Positions 1-5,148 of a stretch of 5,303 nt of DNA are shown here, piece after piece. Position numbers and translations under genes: made by a program. The DNA lies in contig URQF01000103.1 in NCBI GenBank assembly GCA_900549915.1, forward strand, positions 1 through 5,303. The letters run 5' to 3'. Source of the stretch: an uncultured Mollicutes bacterium (GTDB taxonomy: Bacteria; Bacillota_I; Bacilli_A; RFN20; CAG-288). How positions within the stretch are numbered: the stretch's first letter is position 1; every line of letters starts with the position of its first letter. The notes beneath the pieces were generated by a model. That model was not told the DNA's origin. It saw only the letters and a program-made list of their open reading frames with translations, and did not search any database.

Positions 1-530
1 GTCTTTCATGTCCGCTTTTTTAGGATTCCATCCTATCGCAAACAAAATCCCGGCATATTCTTGCGATTGCCCTAGAATTTGACCATATCATCCCAGGTCT
101 TTGCTTTCCTTATCTTAACATATTCTTTCTTCCACTTTTCCCACATTAAGCCACCGCAACTAGTAACATAGGCGATAGATCCGCCACAGGACATCTTGTT
201 AACTAAGTAAGTATCTGTAATGTACTTGTTTGCGATGAAATTAACTGTAAAAGTGGTCCAATAACCAGTTCTTCCACCACTCAATCCTGCAACGCCAAAA
301 AAGGAATCAATGTGATTTGGCAAACTAGTGAAAGCTTGATCGATACTGTTTTTATCAGAGAGATCACATTGTATGAATTGCATTAGTCCGTCTATTTCAC
401 ATGGATTTCTATCGATTCCGTATACAATAGCTCCTAAATCAACTAGCATTTTGCAGGTAGCGTTTCCAATACCAGAACTTGCGCCGGTAACTACGCATAC
501 CTTGTCTTTGTAATTTAGATAGTCTTTCAT
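1..530 (-). pseudogene. Short-chain dehydrogenase/reductase (SDR), 5' part, frameshifted, runs off left edge
   Basis: Predicted cytoplasmic NAD(P)-dependent oxidoreductase of the classical SDR family; the substrate cannot be told. From the ATG at 530 the protein shows TGASSGIG (residues 15-22, cofactor loop), an Asp at 40 after strand 2 (suggests NAD over NADP), CDLSD at 55-59, VAG at 80-82 in place of the usual NAG, the active-site Asn in TVNF (N97) and the catalytic Ser in YVTSCGG (S124). The frame stops at 72-74, before the YxxxK motif. One frame over, translation continues without stops from about 79 to the edge (ILGQSQEYAGILFAIGW...), as if one A had been lost from an AAAA run near 77-79. 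So it is a pseudogene or a sequencing error. The 530 start is preferred over upstream ATGs because AAAGGAGAG lies at 537-545. It is divergent from the TetR gene, its likely regulator. It uses ATG for Met (six internal) and AGG only once. Confidence 0.75.
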
Positions 531-536
531 GATTGA

Positions 537-545
537 CTCTCCTTT
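537..545 (-). promoter_or_regulatory. Ribosome binding site of the SDR gene
   Basis: AAAGGAGAG on the minus strand, with AGGAG at 539-543, eight bases before the ATG at 530. It decides the start: the in-frame ATGs further upstream have no comparable site and would add non-family residues before the SDR fold. Confidence 0.75.
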
Positions 546-556
546 AGACATTTGTC

Positions 557-572
557 GCATTTCATGATATGC
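557..572. promoter_or_regulatory. Candidate operator, 16-bp near-palindrome
   Basis: GCATTTCATGATATGC pairs with its own reverse complement at 7 of 8 positions. It overlaps the predicted -10 element of the SDR promoter and lies between the two divergent genes, which is where a TetR-family dimer usually binds. Binding by the neighbouring regulator is inference. Confidence 0.5.
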
Positions 573-592
573 TTTCATCGTAAGAATTTCTA
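564..592 (-). promoter_or_regulatory. Promoter of the SDR gene
   Basis: On the minus strand TAGAAA (587-592, 4/6 to TTGACA) and TATCAT (564-569, 5/6 to TATAAT) are separated by exactly 17 bases. Transcription would start near 557 and leave a leader of about 27 bases carrying the ribosome site. The -10 lies inside the 16-bp palindrome, so a bound repressor would block polymerase. Confidence 0.5.
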
Positions 593-634
593 TCACCTAG
601 AGTCGGGAATAGACAGATAGGAGTTAAATGTCTC

Positions 635-1138
635 ATGGTTAATGCAAACAATGTGTGTACTTATATCGAAGAAGCCACAATTGATTTATTAAAAAAGAAA
701 AAATTAAAAGATATCACTATCATGGAAGTTGTTAAAAAAGCTGGAGTCTGCCGTGCTTCTTTTTATAGATATTATGCTGACTTAGAAGACGTTCTACATT
801 CTTATTTATCATCACTGGAGAGATTTTTTATATTTGATAATAAAGAAAATGCAAAAGATCTATTAAACAACATCTTTAAGAAGATATATGAAATGAGAAG
901 TATCTTTGGAATCTTTCTTTCCAATAATTTATATAGCTATATTTCTGAATTGTTCTATGATGTCACTTATAAATCAATCATTCATCTAAATGTTTTAAAC
1001 AATAGATATCAGCCATTTTTCTTTTCTGGCGCAAGCAGTTCTGTGATTCTAGCATGGATGAAAAATAACTTTGAGGAAAGTCCTGAAGAAATGACAGGAT
1101 TATTTATAAAATCCTTGAAAGGATATTTGCAGATTTAA
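635..1138 (+). CDS. TetR/AcrR-family transcriptional regulator
   Basis: 167-residue DNA-binding regulator, slightly shorter than the usual 180-220. The N-terminal half carries the TetR helix-turn-helix: DITIMEVVKKAGVCRASFYRYY at about residues 26-47, with the typical GVCRASFYRYYADLEDVL recognition-helix pattern. The C-terminal part is helical and rich in aromatics and resembles the small ligand domains of TetR-like regulators; the ligand is unknown. The ATG at 635 is chosen because AGGAG lies at 619-623 (11-base spacing, rather long) and the ATG at 628 is out of frame and stops at once. It is divergent from the SDR gene, so control of that gene and itself is likely. Codon use differs from the genes to the right: four internal ATG, no AGG, arginine by AGA and CGT, very AT-rich. 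This suggests acquisition by transfer. Confidence 0.9.
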   Translation: MVNANNVCTYIEEATIDLLKKKKLKDITIMEVVKKAGVCRASFYRYYADLEDVLHSYLSSLERFFIFDNKENAKDLLNNIFKKIYEMRSIFGIFLSNNLYSYISELFYDVTYKSIIHLNVLNNRYQPFFFSGASSSVILAWMKNNFEESPEEMTGLFIKSLKGYLQI

Positions 1139-1545
1139 ATTTTCACCAAATAGAATAGCCACTGATTTGTTTTATCAATTGGTTCAAATAGGATTCTCTT
1201 TTACGGATTTCAATAAAACAGCACTGAATATTTTTCCGTAAACGGAAATTATTTTCAGTGATAGGATGATTTTTACTCAACCGTTTTCTTCGATATATTT
1301 ATATCCCAATGATTTAAGGAAAGTCATGAAAATATACGCTTGTTGCAATATAAGAGGGATGAAAGCTTTTGGCTGAATCTACCGCTGATTGTTATTCCAG
1401 CATGGATGAACAAAAGTCTGCTCTAAAATCATGAATATACATGGAATAAATCACAAAGCAAAATTATCCAGTTGAAAGACATAAGATAAATAAGCGTTGA
1501 TGGTACAAGCAGTCTTCTTCGTATTCATTCGAAAAGATAACCTAC
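1139..1545. other. Gene-free AT-rich stretch
   Basis: About 400 bases with no supported gene. The longest minus-strand run without a clear start (roughly 1300-1530) is cut by two in-frame stops, and short plus-strand frames (such as one from 1266) resemble nothing I recognise. The only structured item is the hairpin at 1222-1260. It could be decayed sequence at the edge of a transferred segment. Confidence 0.6.
1222..1260. repeat. Long imperfect inverted repeat (hairpin)
   Basis: CACTGAA at 1222-1228 pairs with TTCAGTG at 1254-1260, and TTTCCGT pairs with ACGGAAA around a two-base AA loop, with an internal loop of about 4 x 5 bases between the two 7-bp stems. It lies 83 bases after the TetR stop. 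It may act as a weak terminator (TTATTTT follows the inner stem on the plus strand) or be the remnant end of a mobile element. Confidence 0.6.
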
Positions 1546-1573
1546 AAAAAAATCACCCCATTTCTGAGGTGAT
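1546..1573 (-). terminator. Rho-independent terminator after the tRNA-Trp unit
   Basis: On the minus strand ATCACC pairs with GGTGAT (1568-1573 with 1552-1557), followed by a run of seven T (plus-strand A at 1546-1552). It is placed to end transcription that starts upstream of the tRNA gene. Confidence 0.75.
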
Positions 1574-1633
1574 CATTTTGCTATTTACCTTCTCAACTCA
1601 TTTGGAATCTTGTTCCGCTTATTAAGTTTGATG

Positions 1634-1673
1634 GTAACACCGAACCCGTAATGGTGAATGTTACAAGGTTCGG
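1634..1673. other. Structured non-coding block with two crossing stems
   Basis: GTAACA (1634-1639) is complementary to TGTTAC (1659-1664), and the directly adjacent CCGAACC (1640-1646) is complementary to GGTTCGG (1667-1673). The two perfect stems (6 and 7 bp) cross, so they either form a pseudoknot or exclude each other. A further pairing, CACC (1638-1641) with GGTG (1653-1656), is also possible. If transcribed from the tRNA promoter it lies between the tRNA and its terminator. It does not match tRNA, 5S rRNA or a riboswitch that I recognise. Confidence 0.45.
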
Positions 1674-1685
1674 ATACAAATCAGA

Positions 1686-1759
1686 TGGCGGGGGAAGAAA
1701 GAATCGAACTCTCAATAATGGTTTTGGAGACCACTGTTATACCACTTAACTATTCCCCC
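1686..1759 (-). tRNA. tRNA-Trp (anticodon CCA)
   Basis: A 74-base cloverleaf including an encoded CCA tail (plus-strand TGG at 1686-1688). The acceptor stem GGGGGAA pairs with TTCCCCC, discriminator G. The D arm is GTTAAGTGGTATAAC. The anticodon stem GTGGT/ACCAT closes the loop CTCCAAA, giving anticodon CCA at 1725-1727, which reads UGG. The T arm is GAGAG/CTTTC with loop TTCGATT. The anticodon arm core GGTCTCCAAAACC is typical of bacterial tRNA-Trp. It has its own promoter and a downstream terminator. It is not the tRNA that would read AGG. Confidence 0.95.
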
Positions 1760-1780
1760 AGGGAAGAAACAGCAGTTAGT

Positions 1781-1809
1781 ATTTTAGGACCTAGGCAGAA
1801 AATTGTCAA
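1781..1809 (-). promoter_or_regulatory. Consensus promoter of the tRNA-Trp gene
   Basis: On the minus strand a perfect TTGACA (1804-1809) and TAAAAT (1781-1786, 5/6) are separated by exactly 17 bases. The expected start near 1774 leaves about 15 bases before the mature tRNA 5' end at 1759. Confidence 0.85.
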
Positions 1810-1838
1810 TTCTAGATACCAATTTCTAAAACAAAAGA

Positions 1839-1874
1839 ACAAAAAACCAGCCTCTATCCTAACAGAGGCTGGTT
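1839..1874 (-). terminator. Rho-independent terminator after yqeY
   Basis: On the minus strand AACCAGCCTCT and AGAGGCTGGTT form a perfect 11-bp stem (1864-1874 with 1845-1855) with an 8-base loop, followed by six T. It starts 24 bases after the yqeY stop and ends the mreB-yqeY transcript. Confidence 0.95.
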
Positions 1875-1897
1875 AATAGACATGGAAATCAGATGGA

Positions 1898-2332
1898 TTA
1901 CTTTCCTTGATAGGAACGTGCAATCTTCGAGACAAGGCCCCTATCTGCTTTGCCAGCATATTTGGTCTTGAAGACAACCCTGACGTTCTTGATGGAACGA
2001 TCTTCTAATCCTTCGATGGCGGCCTTGATTTCGTCCTCATTCCTCCTTTGAGGAAGATAGGATTCAACAATTTTAATCTGAAGGTCGATATTCTTTACTT
2101 CTTCTTGCTTGTTACCAGCTAAATACCTGGCTTTTTCATCCAGGAGCTCTTTCTTTACCTTGTTAAGAAGAGAGACCCTGTCGGCATCGTTCCTTTCCTT
2201 GCCTTGGCCTCTTTTATCAGCCTCTGCTTTCTGATAGTCGCCGATAATAACGCCTAAGACATCCTGGGCATTCTCATCGTGGTTTTTCAGTGCCATCCTC
2301 TTTGCTTTCTTCAGTTCGATTAATGTAACCAT
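1898..2332 (-). CDS. yqeY: YqeY-like (GatB/YqeY domain) protein
   Basis: 144 residues, matching the usual YqeY length of about 148. YqeY resembles the tail domain of GatB, the tRNA-dependent amidotransferase subunit, but its own role is not well defined. Family features are an N-terminal helix rich in Lys and Ala, a middle region ending in IVESYLPQ..NEDEIKAAIE (about residues 88-107), and the C-terminal KTKYAGKAD.GLVSKIA block (122-138). The start is fixed by AGGAGGT at 2340-2346, seven bases before the ATG. It follows mreB by 20 bases and is probably in the same transcript. AGG occurs at residues 12, 47, 52, 69, 96, 97, 118 and 131, with only one internal ATG. Read as Met these give YLPQMMNEDE, NVMVVFK and ADMGLVS, all closer to the family than Arg would be. 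CGT (112, 139) and AGA (41) would be the true arginines. Confidence 0.9.
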   Translation of the reverse strand: MVTLIELKKAKRMALKNHDENAQDVLGVIIGDYQKAEADKRGQGKERNDADRVSLLNKVKKELLDEKARYLAGNKQEEVKNIDLQIKIVESYLPQRRNEDEIKAAIEGLEDRSIKNVRVVFKTKYAGKADRGLVSKIARSYQGK

Positions 2333-2339
2333 TTTCGTT

Positions 2340-2346
2340 ACCTCCT
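2340..2346 (-). promoter_or_regulatory. Strong ribosome binding site of yqeY
   Basis: AGGAGGT on the minus strand, seven bases before the ATG at 2332. It lies in the 20-base gap after the mreB stop, so yqeY can be translated well from a shared message. Confidence 0.85.
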
Positions 2347-2352
2347 ATGTAT

Positions 2353-3339
2353 TTATTTCCCTTCCCTATGGGAAATATAGTTCTTCAATCCTAAGGCAAC
2401 CGATAATTCCGGATTATCGGCAACATGAACAGGAATCGATAAGGCATCCCGGAAGTAGTCTTTTAGTCCGGAAAGCAGGGCTCCTCCTCCGGTTAAGGTA
2501 AGACCTGTCTTTGTCAAATCGGCAGCAAGCTCCGGAGAGACGGAAGCAATGACATCCGTAACTTTCCTGACAAGATAATCAGCAAGCGGAGCAAGGACGT
2601 TCTTGATTTCTCCGGAAGAAATCAGAATCGAAGAAGGAAGGGAAGTCAGAGTATCTCTTCCTTTGACTTCAATTAGTTTATTAGAGGAACTCTTGGATAA
2701 GGTACCGATTGTCCTCTTGATGTAGGAACTCGTCTTCCTTCCAATCGACAGATGCTGCTTTTGCATCCTATAACGGCGGATAGCTTCGGAAAAGCTGTCT
2801 CCGGAAATAAACGATGTATCCCAGCTGACAATCTCCCCTAGAGAGAGGATTGCAGTATCGGTAACACCAGAACCAATGTTCCTTACTAAGGTCGCATTGG
2901 GAGTATAAGCTTTATCACAGGAGCCAAGAGCAGCCCTCTTTGCCTCTGGTTCGATAAAGACTTCCTTTGCAAAGAGCTTCTTTGCAACCTGAATGAGAAC
3001 TTTACGATCTGTCTTTCCGCAGAGAGAAGGAGCGGTTAGGACCAGTGTGGTCGGATTATGTTTTAAATCGAGATGAAGCTGATGGAAGACAGAAGAAAGG
3101 TACCTGTAAAGGGCATCATCATCATTGACAAGTCCTCTACGGATGGGATAGATGATTTTGATCGGAAAAGGAGTCTTGCCTTCAATCTTAGAGGCAAGAT
3201 AGCCGACTTCTTTTATCTGTCCGGACCTGCTATCGAGTGCAATGCAAGTCGGTTCCTGAAATAGAATCCGGTTTTGTTTGTAAGAGTAGATGACAGTGTT
3301 TTCGGAACCTAAGTCTATTCCTAAATATTCTTTTTTCAT
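2353..3339 (-). CDS. mreB: MreB-like bacterial actin, divergent nucleotide site
   Basis: 328-residue actin-fold protein, near the 333-347 of MreB/Mbl. MreB filaments lie under the membrane and guide wall synthesis. Motifs in order: phosphate 1 GIDLGSENT (7-15), the IEPEAK..ALG region (129-139), phosphate 2 NIGSGVTD (154-161), SGDSFSEAI (179-187), SIG.KTSSYIK (198-208), SPELAADL (268-275), adenosine motif LTGGGALL (282-289), and IPVHVADNPELSVALG (302-317). Phosphate 2 departs from the usual DIGGGTTD: the first Asp is Asn (AAC) and the Thr is Val, which may weaken ATP hydrolysis. It could therefore be a specialised paralogue rather than the main MreB. AGG occurs at 38, 79, 135, 153, 191, 201, 209, 258 and 325 against one internal ATG; several of these match Met or hydrophobic positions in MreB. 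The ribosome site is weak. uraA lies upstream, separated by a terminator. Confidence 0.88.
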   Translation of the reverse strand: MKKEYLGIDLGSENTVIYSYKQNRILFQEPTCIALDSRSGQIKEVGYLASKIEGKTPFPIKIIYPIRRGLVNDDDALYRYLSSVFHQLHLDLKHNPTTLVLTAPSLCGKTDRKVLIQVAKKLFAKEVFIEPEAKRAALGSCDKAYTPNATLVRNIGSGVTDTAILSLGEIVSWDTSFISGDSFSEAIRRYRMQKQHLSIGRKTSSYIKRTIGTLSKSSSNKLIEVKGRDTLTSLPSSILISSGEIKNVLAPLADYLVRKVTDVIASVSPELAADLTKTGLTLTGGGALLSGLKDYFRDALSIPVHVADNPELSVALGLKNYISHREGK

Positions 3340-3348
3340 GTCTTTTCT

Positions 3349-3354
3349 ATTTTA
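3349..3354 (-). promoter_or_regulatory. Possible -10 element of the mreB-yqeY unit
   Basis: TAAAAT on the minus strand lies 9 bases before the mreB ATG, with only a poor -35 (TTTTAT) 17 bases upstream. If used, the message would have almost no leader, which would fit the lack of a clear Shine-Dalgarno sequence before mreB. Weak evidence. Confidence 0.3.
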
Positions 3355-3373
3355 CACTCTTTCTTTATCAGAT

Positions 3374-3410
3374 AAAAGAAAAGGAAGAGAGCGGATTGGC
3401 TCTCTTCCTT
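3374..3410 (-). terminator. Rho-independent terminator after uraA
   Basis: On the minus strand AAGGAAGAGAGC and GCTCTCTTCCTT form a perfect 12-bp stem (3399-3410 with 3381-3392) with loop CAATCC, followed by a T-rich TTCTTTT. It separates uraA from mreB, so the two are independent transcripts. Confidence 0.93.
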
Positions 3411-3431
3411 GATGTTTTGTGGAAAACTGTT

Positions 3432-5093
3432 TTATTGATTCTGTGCTTCTTCTTTAGCAGCCGGCTTCTCTTTCAGAATCAGGTTCCTGATAATACCGAG
3501 GATCCTAGCAGCAGCAGTCGAAGTAATCTTGATCCTCTCTGGGTTCTTCCAAGGACCAAAGGAGAAGACAAGTCCGCCGATACCGGCGACTAAGATAACA
3601 GAGGTGACAAAGATATTCTTTGTCTTTCCCATGTCGACATGCTCATTGATCCTCCTCTTAACACCAGATGCAGCAATGAATCCGTATAAGAGCAGAGAAA
3701 CACCGCCAGTGACACAGGCAGGAATCGTTTCCGTGATTGCCCTGAGAGGGGAAATGAAAGAAAGAAGAATGGAGAAGAAGCAGGCTAAGCAGAGGACACG
3801 GACAGAAGCTACTTTTGTAACGCCGACGACAGCAACGTTCTCTCCATAGGTTGTATTCGCAGCACCGCAGAACCTACCAGAAACAGCAGTTGCAATACCA
3901 TCACCCCTTAATGTCTTTGTCAGACCAGGCTCTTTGAGCAGATCACGCTGAAGGATTCCAGACCTGTTCTTATGGTCTCCGATATGTTCGCAGATGGTGA
4001 CAAAGGAGACAGGAAGGAATAATAAAGCAATCGAACCAATCTGAGAAGCAGAGAACGGATTTGTCATTTTGGTTAAGCTAGAAGCAGCAACAGTAGTCTT
4101 ACCAACCTCTAAAATGGAAGGAAGTTCGCTTGTTGTGGTATAGCAGATGCTATTGGCAGCAGCATAGTTCCAGTTCTCCGGAAGGAAGAGGAAACGAGGA
4201 TAATCGAGGAAGGATTGGATGGTGATGTTGGCAACGCGGTGTCCGGTCTCCGGATCCACCTTTGTAAACAGATTAACAATAGGTGTGAAGTCGATGACTT
4301 TGAAATAATCGTGGAGATAATTGCTTTCCGGAATGGCATAGGAGATACCGGTGAAGACAACAGCAACGGCATAACCGGCTAACCTTCCTAAGACAAACGG
4401 AATTAAGGCAACTGTCTTTTTACCATAGTGGGAACATAAGGCAGTGACAATCCTAGCGACAAGTCCGGATAATAGGGCGATGAGGTTGTATCCGCTAGAC
4501 CAGCTTGGTGTTCCAAGAGAAGTGAAGGAGAGATGCGGACCAGTCCTAAGATTCGAAACAGCAGAAGTAGAAAGGCCAAGTCCGATGACCCTGATGACAG
4601 GTCCTACGACGATGGTCGGAAGAAGCTTATTAAGCCAGTTGACTCCTGCAAAACGGATAATCAGGCTGACAATGATGTAGACAAGACCGACAAAGGCCCT
4701 ACCGATTGGAAGGCCCCATAAGTTTGCACTGTATCCAAGGAAGACACCCTGTGCATTGAAGACTGGCTGTTTACCAAGTGCGACAGCGGAGAGCATTGGA
4801 GAGATGTATGCAAAGGAGGAAGCTAAGAACCTTGGAGATTTCAGCTTTGTTAAGGCTAAATAAATCAAACTTCCGATACCCGCCGAGAGAATGGTCGGTG
4901 CGATAAGACTTGAGACTAATGAACTTCCATTCGGAGCTACATAACCGGAAAATACAATCCTCGGAACCGTAATACAAGCAACGAACCTTGCTAAGACGTG
5001 CTGGATTGCAAGAATAATCCATTGACTTGCTTTTTTCGGATTTTCGTCGACATCTAGTATCCTGCCATTGGCATGCTTTTTGACTTCTTCCAT
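3432..5093 (-). CDS. uraA: NCS2-family uracil permease (UraA/PyrP type)
   Basis: 553-residue membrane transporter, predicted to import uracil with protons. Family marks: QHVLA.F (31-37), SSFAYISP in an early membrane segment, GPVI.VIGLGL (about 164-174), CEHIGDHKN with the substrate-site Glu at 369, NTTYGENVAVVGVTK with Glu at 418, and GGVSLLLYGFIAASG before residue 480. NTTYGEN and SSFAYISP point to the uracil rather than the xanthine branch. It is about 120 residues longer than E. coli UraA, mostly from roughly 70 extra residues between GYAVAVV (240 on) and CEHIGD. The start is the ATG at 5093, with AAGGG at 5101-5105; the longer frame from a TTG at 5120 would run into the terminator T-run. 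Of 23 'Arg' codons 18 are AGG, with only three internal ATG. AGG at 11, 36, 45, 168, 480, 481, 520, 530 and 536 reads better as Met. CGT sites (as in LQRDLLKEPG) look like true Arg. Confidence 0.93.
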   Translation of the reverse strand: MEEVKKHANGRILDVDENPKKASQWIILAIQHVLARFVACITVPRIVFSGYVAPNGSSLVSSLIAPTILSAGIGSLIYLALTKLKSPRFLASSFAYISPMLSAVALGKQPVFNAQGVFLGYSANLWGLPIGRAFVGLVYIIVSLIIRFAGVNWLNKLLPTIVVGPVIRVIGLGLSTSAVSNLRTGPHLSFTSLGTPSWSSGYNLIALLSGLVARIVTALCSHYGKKTVALIPFVLGRLAGYAVAVVFTGISYAIPESNYLHDYFKVIDFTPIVNLFTKVDPETGHRVANITIQSFLDYPRFLFLPENWNYAAANSICYTTTSELPSILEVGKTTVAASSLTKMTNPFSASQIGSIALLFLPVSFVTICEHIGDHKNRSGILQRDLLKEPGLTKTLRGDGIATAVSGRFCGAANTTYGENVAVVGVTKVASVRVLCLACFFSILLSFISPLRAITETIPACVTGGVSLLLYGFIAASGVKRRINEHVDMGKTKNIFVTSVILVAGIGGLVFSFGPWKNPERIKITSTAAARILGIIRNLILKEKPAAKEEAQNQ

Positions 5094-5100
5094 CTTGTTT

Positions 5101-5107
5101 CCCTTTC
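5101..5107 (-). promoter_or_regulatory. Ribosome binding site of uraA
   Basis: GAAAGGG on the minus strand, about seven bases before the ATG at 5093. It supports this ATG over the in-frame TTG at 5120. Confidence 0.6.
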
Positions 5108-5118
5108 TGTTTCTGGGC

Positions 5119-5148
5119 AAAAAAAGAGGGGCTCGAAGAGGAGCCCCT
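5119..5148 (-). terminator. Terminator hairpin just upstream of uraA (possible attenuator)
   Basis: On the minus strand AGGGGCTC and GAGCCCCT form a perfect 8-bp stem (5141-5148 with 5127-5134) with a 6-base loop, followed by C and seven T. It ends only 26 bases before the uraA ATG, too little room for a separate promoter. So either it ends an upstream gene and uraA is fed by read-through, or it is a leader attenuator of uraA. I see no PyrR-binding motif or known riboswitch upstream. Confidence 0.85.

Noticed and set aside
1260..1545. Decayed gene or transposase on the minus strand
   Set aside because: An intermittently open frame is cut by two stops and matches no family I can recognise; there are no terminal inverted repeats or target duplications.
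1600..1680. 5S rRNA or second tRNA next to tRNA-Trp
   Set aside because: Some short strings (such as ACACCGAACCCG) recall 5S rRNA, but the order and helices of 5S rRNA are absent and no tRNA cloverleaf can be folded.
1658..1876. Plus-strand open frame of 72 codons
   Set aside because: It runs antisense through the tRNA-Trp gene, its promoter and the yqeY terminator, and has no ribosome site; it resembles the spurious proteins often called over tRNA genes.
3073..4721. Several open frames on both strands inside mreB and uraA
   Set aside because: They are shadows of two clear genes, with no family features or start signals of their own.
5094..5120. Longer uraA start at a TTG (5120)
   Set aside because: It would place the start next to the terminator T-run; the ATG at 5093 has a ribosome site and the right N-terminus.
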